Shown here: in pieces, positions 14,158-23,037 of the stretch
Numbering within the stretch: the stretch's first letter is position 1
How the letters are laid out: every line of letters starts with the position of its first letter
Source of the DNA: Treponema sp.
GTDB lineage: Bacteria; Spirochaetota; Spirochaetia; Treponematales; Treponemataceae
Reading direction: 5' to 3'
Assembly (NCBI GenBank): GCA_022510905.1
Contig: JAFLSN010000021.1
Span: 1 to 40,501, forward strand
Length of the DNA: 40,501 nt
Notes under the pieces: generated by a model
Told to the model about the DNA's origin: nothing
Database searches by the model: none
What the model saw: only the letters and a program-made list of their open reading frames with translations
Program-made: the position numbers and the translations under genes

Positions 14158-16806
14158 ATGAGCTGCGAAATTTCCGCACACAAACCTTCGTTCCGCGAGT
14201 TTTTGAACCAGCGACGGGCTGCGGAGCTTCCGATTTTTTTTGACGGTGGAATGGGCACGATGATTCAAAAAACAGGCGTGGTGGGCTACACCATTCCTGA
14301 AGATTTGAATTTCTACCATCCAGAAATCATCATCGACATCCACCGGCAGTATCTTGCGGCAGGAAGCCATGTGCTCACCGCAAACAGTTTTGGCGCAAAT
14401 CCTCTCAAAATGGAAGGCTGCGCACATACCGCGGAGGAATACATTGCAAAGGCGGTGGAACTTGAAAAGTCTGCTGTAGCCCGTGCAGAGGCGGAAGGTT
14501 TTCATGGCCCACATTATATTTCATGGGACACAGGCCAGATTGGAAAGCTGCTGGAGCCCATGGGACCGCTCACGTTTGACCAGGCCTATGAATCATACAG
14601 GACTGCGGCGATTTCTGCGGAACAGGCCGGGGCTGAGCTTGCCATTATAGAAACTATGAGCGACTTGTACGAAGTAAAAGCCGCCGTACTCGCCATAAAA
14701 GAACACACACATCTTCCGATTGTAGCCACCATGACATTCCAGAGCAATCTGCGCACACTTACAGGCGCAGACGTGCTTACATGCGTTACATATCTTGAAG
14801 CCCTGAAAGTTGACGTGATTGGATTTAACTGCGGAGGAAGTCTCGAAGAAGACTTGGAACTTGCAAAACAGTTCTGCCGGTATGCACATCTTCCCGTCCT
14901 CATGCAACCAAACGCGGGTCTGCCTGTGGTTGAAAACGGGCGAACAATTTTCAAGGTGCCGCCACAGATATTTGCCGCCGCACAAGTGCAGAACCGTATC
15001 GCAGGCGCCATGCTTTTAGGAGGATGCTGTGGAACCACCCCCGACCACATTCAGCATATGGTTGAGGAAATCAATACTAAAACCGTGCCTCTCCCAGATT
15101 CTGCGAAGCCTAGCCACATCGCAGGCCATGCAGCAACCGACACGTTCGTGTGTTCCTACAATCATACTGTGCAGATTGGTGGCATGGCCGGTCCTGTGAT
15201 TATCGGGGAACGGATCAACCCAACCGGCAAAAAGAAATGCCGCGAAGCCCTGCTTTCAGGAAACATGGACTTTGTTCGCGATGAAGCCGAAAGCCAAATA
15301 AATGCAGGAGCACATTTGCTGGATGTGAATGTAGGCCTTCCCGGGCTGAATGAAGCAGAAACCATGGTGCTGGCTGTAAAAACCATACAGGACACATTCA
15401 ATACACCTCTCCAGATTGACTCCAGTGACCCCGCCGTGCTTGAAAAAGCCCTGCGCTACTACAACGGCAAGGCGCTTGTAAACAGCACCAACGGAAAGCA
15501 AGAAGTAATGGACAAAGTGTTTCCGCTGGTGGCCCATTACGGTGGCGCGATAGTTGCCCTGTGCATAGATGAAGACGGCATTGCCCCAACCGCAGAGGGG
15601 CGTGTTTCTGTCGCAAAAAAAATCATACGTGAAGCTGCATCATACGGCATTCCCGTGCGCGACATTTTCATCGACACGCTTACACTCACCGTGAGTTCCG
15701 AGCAGGATTCTGCGCTTGAAACCATCAAAGCTATTTCTGCACTTAATTCTGAATATGGAGCTGAAGGGCTCCGCTTTGTCCTGGGAGTTTCAAACATTTC
15801 ATTCGGACTGCCACGCAGAGATCTCATCAACAGCCGATTTTTTATGCTTGCGCTCCAGGCGGGACTTTCCGCGTGCATCATAAATCCGGCGAGCCAGAGC
15901 ATGATGGACACATTCCGCTCATACAGGGCACTCGCAGGCTTTGACAAAAACTGCCTCGACTTTATCCATGCCTACACAGGCACCATCGACCCCACCACCG
16001 CAAAGGCAAAGGAAGCGATTCTGACACAGGCGGTGAAAGACGGCACAATTTCCATCGCAATCAACGCTCGGCCCATTGCATCTTCAGAATATTCTCCACC
16101 AACAAAAAATACAGGAACAGTATCTGCTGAAAAAAATAACGCAGCAGCCATTCCCGCAGTTTCCGCAGATGAAGCCGAGCTTATTTCAATTATCGAAAAA
16201 GGATTCAAAGACAAGGCTGTGCAGGCAACGGAAAAGCTTCTTTCAAGCACAGAGCCTGTCGCTATTATCGACCGCTGCATTGTGCCGGCACTTGATTCCG
16301 TGGGAAAGGATTTTGAAGCTGGAAAAAAATTCCTTCCGCAGCTCCTGCTTAGCGCAGACACTGTGAGCGCTTCATTCTGTGCCATAAAACATGCAATGGC
16401 CGCAAGCGGAAAAACGGGGCGGAGCAAAGGAACTGTGGTCATTGCCACTGTTTTTGGCGACATTCACGACATCGGAAAAAATATCGTGAAAGCCATGCTA
16501 GAAAATTACGGCTACACGGTAATTGACTTAGGCAAAAATGTTCCTCCGCAGACAGTGATAGACACTGTGATTGAACAGGACATCAAGCTGGTGGGCTTGA
16601 GCGCACTCATGACAACAACGGTGGCTCACATGGAAGAAACGATTGCCCTGCTGCGTGCGGCGCTTGAAAAGGCGCACCGTCTGTGCAAGATAATGGTGGG
16701 CGGTGCCGTGCTCACTCCAGACTATGCAAAAAAAATCGGGGCAGACTACTATGCAAAAGATGCCATGCAGTCCGTGGCGATTGCAAAGGAGGTGTTTGGG
16801 CAATGA
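14158..16806 (+). CDS. metH: cobalamin-dependent methionine synthase, lacking the reactivation domain
   Basis: 882 residues. It transfers the methyl group of 5-methyl-THF to homocysteine through B12. Domains in order: homocysteine-binding (about 1-310) with the zinc cysteines in IGFNCGG and GGCCGTTPDHI; pterin-binding (about 340-610) with IIGERINPTGKKK and AHLLDVNVGLPG; the helical B12 cap (about 660-750); and the B12 Rossmann domain with DIHDIGKNIV, where the histidine is the lower cobalt ligand, and VGLSALMTTTVAHM. E. coli MetH has about 1227 residues; the C-terminal SAM-binding reactivation domain is absent here, so oxidised cobalamin would need another reductive activator, or low-oxygen growth makes it dispensable. 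ATGA overlap with the next gene. The gene follows metF, its methyl supplier. Confidence 0.93.
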   Translation: MSCEISAHKPSFREFLNQRRAAELPIFFDGGMGTMIQKTGVVGYTIPEDLNFYHPEIIIDIHRQYLAAGSHVLTANSFGANPLKMEGCAHTAEEYIAKAVELEKSAVARAEAEGFHGPHYISWDTGQIGKLLEPMGPLTFDQAYESYRTAAISAEQAGAELAIIETMSDLYEVKAAVLAIKEHTHLPIVATMTFQSNLRTLTGADVLTCVTYLEALKVDVIGFNCGGSLEEDLELAKQFCRYAHLPVLMQPNAGLPVVENGRTIFKVPPQIFAAAQVQNRIAGAMLLGGCCGTTPDHIQHMVEEINTKTVPLPDSAKPSHIAGHAATDTFVCSYNHTVQIGGMAGPVIIGERINPTGKKKCREALLSGNMDFVRDEAESQINAGAHLLDVNVGLPGLNEAETMVLAVKTIQDTFNTPLQIDSSDPAVLEKALRYYNGKALVNSTNGKQEVMDKVFPLVAHYGGAIVALCIDEDGIAPTAEGRVSVAKKIIREAASYGIPVRDIFIDTLTLTVSSEQDSALETIKAISALNSEYGAEGLRFVLGVSNISFGLPRRDLINSRFFMLALQAGLSACIINPASQSMMDTFRSYRALAGFDKNCLDFIHAYTGTIDPTTAKAKEAILTQAVKDGTISIAINARPIASSEYSPPTKNTGTVSAEKNNAAAIPAVSADEAELISIIEKGFKDKAVQATEKLLSSTEPVAIIDRCIVPALDSVGKDFEAGKKFLPQLLLSADTVSASFCAIKHAMAASGKTGRSKGTVVIATVFGDIHDIGKNIVKAMLENYGYTVIDLGKNVPPQTVIDTVIEQDIKLVGLSALMTTTVAHMEETIALLRAALEKAHRLCKIMVGGAVLTPDYAKKIGADYYAKDAMQSVAIAKEVFGQ

Positions 16807-17798
16807 AAAAACAGCAGCAAAAAAATCCGTGGCCATTCCGAAATGGCACCGTAAAACCGGCTACGCAAAAACGGATTGATTCCGTGGCAGGAAAGCCGCT
16901 TGCTTCATTCAATACCGCCAACGTATATCTAACACTTTCTTTCAGGCTGAAAAGTTTGCCTGCAATGGTTTCGTTTATATTCGTTGTGATTGGAAAATTT
17001 TTCCTTCCACAGTATTTCCAGAAAATCCATCTACTGCGCCGCCCGATAAAACATGTTGACCATGAACTTGACACGCGCATTCCATTTGTGCCGCAAAAGA
17101 TTCATGTGTATGTGAGTTTTATCAATTTTTATATCCGGCCACTGGCCATGCTTTTAAAACGCTTTGGCGCACGTGACGGAGCAAAACTGTGCACGGAGTT
17201 TTTAAAATACATACGCCTTGAATACAATGAAGCCTACCGCATGTATTCCTACTGCCTCACCACCACCTATCGCCCCCGCTGGAAAGAAGGCGATGATGGC
17301 AAACTGATTACTTTTATCCAAGGCGGAGACCCGCATTACATGTGTGTGCCCAGCCTGCACATTGCAATCTGCTGCCTTGTACTTCACTTTTACAGGATGC
17401 TGTTTGAGCGCGAGCATTTTTCTGACGCTGAAAAAACACAGTGGAACACGGAACTGCGTAGCCAAGCCATTGCCATTTCAGAATCCGTGCTGTATGTAAA
17501 ACAGCACAGCGTAAACTGCATCCCCGCCGCCATCTATATGGTAACAAAAATCGCACCAGAGCTGATTTCCGTGCAGGACGGTGTTGATTTTATAAATGCG
17601 CTGTTTGCCACAGCAAAGGATATTACGCCGCAAAACAAAGCGGCAATAATCGAACACATTCATTTTATGTACGAACGACTGCTGCTTGAAAGCACCACCG
17701 AAAACGATTGGCTTCCACCGTTACAGCGCTGGCTCAATTCAAATACGCCACACACATACAATCCTGCCATATACACGAGCGCCATGCCCAACGCCTGA
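16803..17798 (+). CDS. PAP2-superfamily-like membrane protein, 331 residues
   Basis: The start ATG at 16803 overlaps the metH stop (ATGA) and GGAGGTG lies 8 bases upstream, so it is translationally coupled to metH. Hydrophobic segments occur near residues 47-70 (LKSLPAMVSFIFVVIGKFFL) and 100-118 (VYVSFINFYIRPLAML). CVPSLHIAICC (about residues 180-190) and SVLYVKQHSVNCIP (about 228-241) match the PSxH and KQHxxxD-type motifs of PAP2/lipid phosphatase-like proteins, although the usual aspartate after the second histidine is replaced (VNCI). The substrate could be a phospholipid or isoprenoid phosphate; no direct link to methionine synthesis is evident beyond the operon. Family call moderately sure, activity uncertain. 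Confidence 0.6.
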   Translation: MKKQQQKNPWPFRNGTVKPATQKRIDSVAGKPLASFNTANVYLTLSFRLKSLPAMVSFIFVVIGKFFLPQYFQKIHLLRRPIKHVDHELDTRIPFVPQKIHVYVSFINFYIRPLAMLLKRFGARDGAKLCTEFLKYIRLEYNEAYRMYSYCLTTTYRPRWKEGDDGKLITFIQGGDPHYMCVPSLHIAICCLVLHFYRMLFEREHFSDAEKTQWNTELRSQAIAISESVLYVKQHSVNCIPAAIYMVTKIAPELISVQDGVDFINALFATAKDITPQNKAAIIEHIHFMYERLLLESTTENDWLPPLQRWLNSNTPHTYNPAIYTSAMPNA

Positions 17799-17819
17799 GT
17801 ATTTCATCTCCGCATACAA

Positions 17820-17860
17820 AACGGCCCGGGGTTACTCACAATCCCGGGCCGTTGTTTTTT
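17820..17860. terminator. strong hairpin terminator between convergent genes
   Basis: AACGGCCCGGG (17820-17830) and CCCGGGCCGTT (17843-17853) form an 11-bp stem, followed by GTTTTTT on the plus strand. The A-rich side at 17816-17820 could serve the minus strand, so it probably ends both the metH operon and the helicase gene. Confidence 0.85.
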
Positions 17861-17868
17861 ATACGTAC

Positions 17869-20415
17869 TCAGTATTCATCATTGTTGAAGGACTTCTTGA
17901 ACAGGCCCGCATGACTGTTCCTCTGTGTGGCCGTGTGCACACCAGCGCGGGTATTGGACCAATCCTTTGCGCGGGAACCAGCTCTGAAACTTGCTTTGAA
18001 CTCATGGTGATAATCATCACCTTCACCATGAGCCACCGAAAAACGGTTACCGCCACCAAAACTGCGATCATCGCGGCTGCGGAAATTGTCTCGTCCAAAA
18101 CCACGGTCATCGCGGTCACGGAAATGGGAACGCTCACGTCCAAAGCCACGATCCCTGTCTCGGCTAAAACCACGGTCTTCACGGTCATGGAAACTTCCAC
18201 GCCCAAAACCATGGTCACGGAAAGTGCCACGGTCACGTCCAAAACCGTGTCCACCGCCACGGCGGGAACCACCTGCGCCCCCGCCTTTGGTGTCTTCATG
18301 AATATGGGGAAATGACGGATCAGAGCGCGACAAGTCAAGCGCCTGTTTTGCGGCATCAGCGGGAAGGCTTAAAAGACAAAACTTATCGGCCATGTCAATC
18401 GCGTCAACCTGCTGCCCGGGAATATGCAGCACATCAGAAAAGAAATCTGCAATTCGTCGTGGATTGTAGCCGTCATACCAGCCAAGCTGCACATACAGCC
18501 GCATCTGGTCGCCACCGAATCCACGGCCCGAGTCACGGTCAAAACGGTCACCGCGCTCGGAGCGCTCACCTTCTCTGCGCGATTTGGAACCGCCGCCAAC
18601 AATGCTGATTTTGCCATAGCGTTTTTTGCTGACTTCTTTGCCATAAGTTGCGGCAAGCAGAGCGGCCACGACATCCTGTGCATTTTGACCTTGGCAAAGG
18701 TCTGCGGCAAGCGAATCAAAAAGCGGATCACCTTTGCGTAACTCGGGAACCGCAGATGCAGGCTGAATGGGTTCGGAACCATCAACGTCTGCCACTGTCT
18801 GAGCAGCTGTTTCGGAAACCGCCTGGCGATTCAGTCCTAATTTTTCTTTTATCTGGGAAAACAGTCGTTCACGGCGCACGGTGAGCACTTCGTCAACTTC
18901 AGGAATAAAACCTTCCGTCATTTCTCCCTTGGCGCTCTTTTTGATGGCATTGCGCAAATATGAAAGCTTTCGGCGCTGTTCTTCTGGACGCACAAATGTA
19001 ACGGCCATGCCGGCGGCCCCTGCACGGCCGGTGCGACCAATGCGGTGCACGTATGTAGGTCCATCGAACGGCAGCTCAAAATTTACCACATGCGTAAGGC
19101 CTTCAATATCGATGCCACGGGCGGCAACATCGGTTGCAACAAGCACACGAGTTTTTTTGCTGCGGAACCGCGCAAGAATTTTTTCACGCTGTGCCTGAGG
19201 AATGTCACCATGAAGCGCAGCGGCCTGGTAGCCACGTTCGTCAAGCTGCTTGCATACTGTATCGGCATCGCTTTTTCTCTGCACAAAAACAAGTCCAAAA
19301 AAATCGGGCGAAATATCAATCAAGCGCACAAGGGCTTCAATCTTATCGCTTTCTTTGACGACCCAATATTTCTGTTCAATCAGCAGCGGTTCTTCTTCGT
19401 GCCCCTCTTCTTCTACAATTTCATAGTCCCCCATGAACTGCGACGCAATGCGAAGAATTGGAGCAGGAATCGTGGCGCTGAACAACAGGACGCGGCAATC
19501 TGGATTCGCGGACGAAAAAATCTTTTCGATGTCTTCGACAAAGCCCATGTCGAGCATTTCATCGCCTTCATCAAGAATAAAATAATCAATTCTGCTGATG
19601 TCGAGCACGCCGCGGTCAATCAAGTCCTGGACGCGACCTGGAGTGCCTACCACGATTTCAACGCCACGGCGCAGACTCCGCATCTGCTCACCCATTGACG
19701 CACCGCCATACACAACGGCTGTGCGCGGATAGCGCCCCGTTGTAAACGAAGACATCTCGGTGCATGTCTGCATAGCAAGCTCGCGGGTAGGTTCAAGAAT
19801 TATTGCCCGCACATATTTGCTTTCATCGCGGAGACGCTGCACAAGCGGAAGGCCAAACGCGGCTGTTTTACCAGTGCCAGTGCGGGCACGTGCAACAACA
19901 TTGGCATCTCCATTCAAAAGACGGGGAATGGCCAGAACCTGAATGGGTGACGGTGTAACAAACCCTTTGCGTTCAACTGCTGCAAGGGTGATGTTGTCAA
20001 GTCCTAAATCCTCAAACGAAATATTTTCAGGCGTGGCTCCGTCATGCAAAGAAACTTCTGCGTGAGTGGCATCAGAAGCTGAACCATTGCAGCCGCTGTT
20101 CAAAGATGGAGTTGTACTGGAACCGTTCTGTTCCAGAGGCTCTGCATTCGGCAGTAATGACTGGGCCATTTCAGTTTTAACAGATTCTTCAGGAACCTGC
20201 TCCTCAATGACCGCGCTTTGTCCGTAGCTTGGTGCTGATGTCTGTGTACCGGGAAAAATAGTTTCCGAGGCAGGTGTCTCTTCTTGCACGGGAATGTCAG
20301 GTAGCACAGGGCTTAACGCAGACATGTTGGTTTCTTCCCGAGTTTCTGGTGCAGACTGAATGCCAGTGTTGGCTTCTGCCTGTTCAGCAGGAGCATTGTT
20401 GAGTTCTTCTTCCAT
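17869..20415 (-). CDS. DEAD-box RNA helicase with DbpA-type RNA-binding domain and RG-rich tail
   Basis: 848 residues. An acidic, low-complexity N-terminal extension (about 1-130) precedes the helicase core: Q motif SFEDLGLDN...PSPIQ (from about 133), Walker A ARTGTGKTAAF (about 177-187), PTRELAMQ, VGTPGRVQDLI, motif II FILDEGDEMLDMGF (about 279-292), SATIP, ATDVAARGID and YVHRIGRTGRAG. Motif II reads DEGD, not DEAD, a glycine in place of the alanine. A DbpA/CsdA-type RNA-binding domain (about 620-700, LYVQLGWYDGYNPRRIADFF) follows, then about 115 residues of RGF/RDR repeats. This architecture suggests work on structured rRNA in ribosome assembly or cold growth. The start at 20415 has GAGGAAC upstream; the longer frame from 20442 lacks a site. 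Confidence 0.92.
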   Translation of the reverse strand: MEEELNNAPAEQAEANTGIQSAPETREETNMSALSPVLPDIPVQEETPASETIFPGTQTSAPSYGQSAVIEEQVPEESVKTEMAQSLLPNAEPLEQNGSSTTPSLNSGCNGSASDATHAEVSLHDGATPENISFEDLGLDNITLAAVERKGFVTPSPIQVLAIPRLLNGDANVVARARTGTGKTAAFGLPLVQRLRDESKYVRAIILEPTRELAMQTCTEMSSFTTGRYPRTAVVYGGASMGEQMRSLRRGVEIVVGTPGRVQDLIDRGVLDISRIDYFILDEGDEMLDMGFVEDIEKIFSSANPDCRVLLFSATIPAPILRIASQFMGDYEIVEEEGHEEEPLLIEQKYWVVKESDKIEALVRLIDISPDFFGLVFVQRKSDADTVCKQLDERGYQAAALHGDIPQAQREKILARFRSKKTRVLVATDVAARGIDIEGLTHVVNFELPFDGPTYVHRIGRTGRAGAAGMAVTFVRPEEQRRKLSYLRNAIKKSAKGEMTEGFIPEVDEVLTVRRERLFSQIKEKLGLNRQAVSETAAQTVADVDGSEPIQPASAVPELRKGDPLFDSLAADLCQGQNAQDVVAALLAATYGKEVSKKRYGKISIVGGGSKSRREGERSERGDRFDRDSGRGFGGDQMRLYVQLGWYDGYNPRRIADFFSDVLHIPGQQVDAIDMADKFCLLSLPADAAKQALDLSRSDPSFPHIHEDTKGGGAGGSRRGGGHGFGRDRGTFRDHGFGRGSFHDREDRGFSRDRDRGFGRERSHFRDRDDRGFGRDNFRSRDDRSFGGGNRFSVAHGEGDDYHHEFKASFRAGSRAKDWSNTRAGVHTATQRNSHAGLFKKSFNNDEY

Positions 20416-20454
20416 AAATAGTTCCTCACATGCATAGTACATCCAGAACCGCTT

Positions 20455-20649
20455 ATGAAAAAATCAACGCATTCCGCCACAAACGGGCAAGACATGATGT
20501 TCGCAAAACCGCAATTCCCCGTACCCCAAAGCGCATACTTCCACTCCAGCCGCGCACAGTGTTTTTACAGACGGTATCCCCAGCGGGACATGTTTTTGGA
20601 GCAGATTCCCCCGCTCCGCACGAATAGCTACTTTTTACGAAATAATTAG
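20455..20649 (+). CDS. doubtful small ORF, 64 residues
   Basis: ATG-initiated frame with KPQFPVPQSAYFHSSRAQCF and MFLEQIPPLRTNSYFLRNN, with no recognised domain and no Shine-Dalgarno sequence. It diverges from the helicase gene, 40 bases from its start. Composition does not exclude a real protein. The rest of 20650-21060 holds repeat copy B and otherwise nothing recognised. Confidence 0.25.
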   Translation: MKKSTHSATNGQDMMFAKPQFPVPQSAYFHSSRAQCFYRRYPQRDMFLEQIPPLRTNSYFLRNN

Positions 20650-20804
20650 ATTTTCCCCTGAACCCCAGCGGTTACAGATGCCTATACTTTGTTGTTGAAT
20701 TTTCATCGAAAGCACAGCGCTTCCAGAATGAATTGTTTGCCCACTATATCGATTTTAAAATAAAATTGCAAGCGGTTTCTGAAAATATACCCGGAAAACC
20801 AGTG

Positions 20805-20899
20805 AAAAATCAACACACACACCGATGCAAAAGCAATGCTTCAAGCCAGGAATCTGATTAGCAGAAGCACGGTACGCACCCTTTCCGCGCGAATCAGTT
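20805..20899 (+). repeat. dispersed intergenic repeat, copy B
   Basis: Shares AAAAATCAACACA, CCGATGCAAAAGCAA, CAGAAGCACGGTACGCACC and TTTCCGCGCGAATCA with copy A. It lies between the helicase start and the end of rplS. Confidence 0.7.
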
Positions 20900-21068
20900 C
20901 GCAGCAAAGGTGTTTTGCATACAGTAATTGATGGAAATTTGTAAAATTGTTCCGCCACACGGATTCGTCTGCAAACGATTTTCGCGGCGGGAAACCTGAT
21001 TTTTAAAAGGCGCTGTCAGATTTTTTTTTGAGCATCATCCTGACGGTAGAAGTCAGCGTTAGTGGGGC

Positions 21069-21098
21069 AAAAAAAAAGCCCCGCCATTTGGCAGGGCT
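21069..21098 (-). terminator. terminator of the rpsP-rplS operon
   Basis: On the minus strand AGCCCTGCC pairs with GGCGGGGCT (21098-21077, one G-T pair, loop AAAT) and is followed by a run of nine T. It lies 26 bases after the rplS stop codon. Confidence 0.9.
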
Positions 21099-21123
21099 CT
21101 GTAAAACATTCCGAAAAGCTATA

Positions 21124-21573
21124 CTATTTTTTTGCCTCTTCGTTTTTTGAGGCGGCACGCTGGGCCAATGAATAGCGCTCGGCTTCGGCAGCGGCTGCAC
21201 GCGAAGCTGCAAGGCGGGCATTTGCTTTAGGCCCGATGGATTCCTTGATCTTGGCGGCCTTTCCCACTTTGTCACGAACGTAGTAAATCTTTGCGCGGCG
21301 AACTTTGCCCATACGCACTATTTCAACCTTGATGATGCGGGGGCTGTTTATGGGAAACACGCGCTCCACACCTACGCCATAGCTTTCTTTTCGCACCGTA
21401 AATGTCTTACGGATACCAGAATTTTTTATGCAGAGGACGAGACCTTCAAAAATCTGAACGCGCTTGGTCTTGCCTTCGATGATTTCAAAATACACTTTTA
21501 CGGTGTCGCCAACCTGAAAGTTTTCCGCACCGGGCTTTTTCTGTTTTTCTTCAATGGTCTTTATGATGTCCAT
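21124..21573 (-). CDS. rplS: 50S ribosomal protein bL19
   Basis: 149 residues; bL19 sits at the 30S-50S interface and contacts h14 of 16S rRNA. Family segments are FQVGDTVKVYFEIIEGKTKR (about 19-38), VQIFEGLVLC, SGIRKTFTVRKESYGVGVER, FPINSPRIIKVEI and RRAKIYYVRDKVGKAAKI. The family usually ends near residue 115-125; here an Ala-rich helical tail (SRAAAAEAERYSLAQRAASK) adds about 30 residues. The start at 21573 overlaps the 3' end of trmD by 13 bases, so translation is coupled. Last gene of the rpsP operon, followed by a strong terminator. Confidence 0.95.
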   Translation of the reverse strand: MDIIKTIEEKQKKPGAENFQVGDTVKVYFEIIEGKTKRVQIFEGLVLCIKNSGIRKTFTVRKESYGVGVERVFPINSPRIIKVEIVRMGKVRRAKIYYVRDKVGKAAKIKESIGPKANARLAASRAAAAEAERYSLAQRAASKNEEAKK

Positions 21574-22403
21574 ATTATTGCTCCTTTTTTTTCGTTCCGC
21601 GCAGACTGCCGTTTGATGCGTTCCTGCACGGTCCGCAGCATCTTGCGCTGCCTGCGGTCATGCTTGTAGTCGGCATGCTCCGCTAACGCTTCAATCATTT
21701 TTTCGGCTTCTTCAGAAAGGGTTCCTGCCGCTCGTGCATGCTGAATAAGCTCGGGCCTGTTCAGCAGCGTTTTTTGCAGGCTCTTTTGAAGCCGCCACTT
21801 CCGAATCTGTTCATGGTTGCCACCAGTCAATACAGCTGGCACAGCCAAGCCCCTGTACACGTCTGGCCGCGTATACTGGGGATATTCCAGAAGTCCGCCA
21901 GAAAAACTCTCTTCGTTCAACGACTCGCTGGTAATGACATTCTCAACCAAACGGTACACGCTGTCAATGATGACGGTTGCCGCCACTTCCCCGCTTGACA
22001 TCACGTAATCCCCGATTGAGATTTCTTCGTCAACATACAAATCGATAATCCGCTGGTCAATGCCTTCGTATCGACCGCAGATAAAAACGAGTTCGTCTTT
22101 CCGGCTCAAAGAGAGGGCTTTTGCCTGGTTAAAAGGCCGTCCGCTCGGCGTGACATAAATCACGTGCTTTTTATAGGCCTCCACACTGTCAAGAGCCCGT
22201 CCAAGAGGTTCAGGAAGCAAAAGCTGCCCCGCACCCCCACCATACGTCGCGTCGTCACAAGTCTTGTGTCTATCAAAGGCAAAATCCCTGATATTCACCA
22301 AATCGTAGGCAACAATCCCCCGCTCCACTGCCTTGGCCATGATTGAAGCTTCAAAAAAAGCCCGCAGAATATCGGGAAACAAGGTCAGCACAGTAAATTT
22401 CAT
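21561..22403 (-). CDS. trmD: tRNA (guanine37-N1)-methyltransferase
   Basis: 280 residues. It makes m1G37 next to the anticodon using SAM and prevents +1 frameshifting. The SPOUT knot domain shows MKFTVLTLFPDI (1-12), CDDATYGGGAGQLLLPEPL, VIYVTPSGRPFNQAKA, ELVFICGRYEGIDQR (SAM knot), EISIGDYVMSSGEVAA and YPQYTRPDVYRGLAVP. The C-terminal domain extends further (about 45 residues) than in E. coli TrmD (255), with a basic RRQRKMLRTVQERIKRQSAR tail. Start at 22403, in frame with an upstream extension that lies inside rimM and is not used. The rimM stop is 5 bases upstream, so the two genes are tightly linked. Confidence 0.95.
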   Translation of the reverse strand: MKFTVLTLFPDILRAFFEASIMAKAVERGIVAYDLVNIRDFAFDRHKTCDDATYGGGAGQLLLPEPLGRALDSVEAYKKHVIYVTPSGRPFNQAKALSLSRKDELVFICGRYEGIDQRIIDLYVDEEISIGDYVMSSGEVAATVIIDSVYRLVENVITSESLNEESFSGGLLEYPQYTRPDVYRGLAVPAVLTGGNHEQIRKWRLQKSLQKTLLNRPELIQHARAAGTLSEEAEKMIEALAEHADYKHDRRQRKMLRTVQERIKRQSARNEKKGAIIWTS

Positions 22404-22407
22404 GGAA

Positions 22408-23001
22408 TTACTCCAGAATCCAGAGGTGCATGAGCTGCATTCGTTTTTCCTCAACATCCACAGTTCCGATGAACGTGTTGTTGAATGGCACCAGCACCTT
22501 GCGCGGTAAGCCGCGTTTGGTACGCAGCGCCTGTGCAGGCAAAACGGCGCAGCACTCGGACAGCAAAATCTCAACGAGATAGCCTGATCCGCCTTCCATT
22601 ACGTTTGTGACTGTTCCAATCACGTGTTCTGGCTGAACAGTGACCGGTGCGGTTTTATCCGCCGCTTCGTTTTGATACCACACCGAACACCCCTTGAGGT
22701 CTTCGATGTACCACTCACCCGGCTGCAACGGATGCGCGTTTTTTCGGGGAACCACAATCCGCCACCTGTTCAACCGAGCAGCTTCTTCAGGTGAATTGAT
22801 TCCCGCCAACTTCATGTACAGAGTTGTGGCCGCCTGACGGGTGTATTCCACCGTGCAGACTTTTTGTGCCGTTCCGTCTGTCAATGTTACTTCGTGCATT
22901 TCCGCAAAATGCGCGTACTCACCCGAAGTGCTTTCAACTTTGAATTCGCCCGTTATACCGTGGGTACCGCGGACAATCCCTACAATGAACTGCTCCGTCA
23001 T
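22408..23001 (-). CDS. rimM: 16S rRNA processing/maturation factor RimM
   Basis: 197 residues. RimM binds uS19 and helps assemble the 30S head. The N-terminal beta-barrel has FIVGIVRGTHGITGEFKVES (5-24), with the GxxGxxGE-type motif, and the PRC-barrel domain shows PGEWYIEDLKGCSV and GTVTNVMEGGSGYLVEI, ending in VPFNNTFIGTVDVEEKRM. About 20 residues longer than E. coli RimM because of a loop near 105-125. It sits between khpA and trmD in the classical order. Confidence 0.93.
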   Translation of the reverse strand: MTEQFIVGIVRGTHGITGEFKVESTSGEYAHFAEMHEVTLTDGTAQKVCTVEYTRQAATTLYMKLAGINSPEEAARLNRWRIVVPRKNAHPLQPGEWYIEDLKGCSVWYQNEAADKTAPVTVQPEHVIGTVTNVMEGGSGYLVEILLSECCAVLPAQALRTKRGLPRKVLVPFNNTFIGTVDVEEKRMQLMHLWILE

Positions 23002-23037
23002 CTTGCACCTGCGCGTTCAATGCGAACACGCAATCCG

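Noticed and set aside
17686..18315. Plus-strand 209-residue Thr/Val-rich frame
   Set aside because: Antisense of the RG-rich helicase tail; the repeated Thr-Val pattern mirrors its Arg/Asp/Phe codons.
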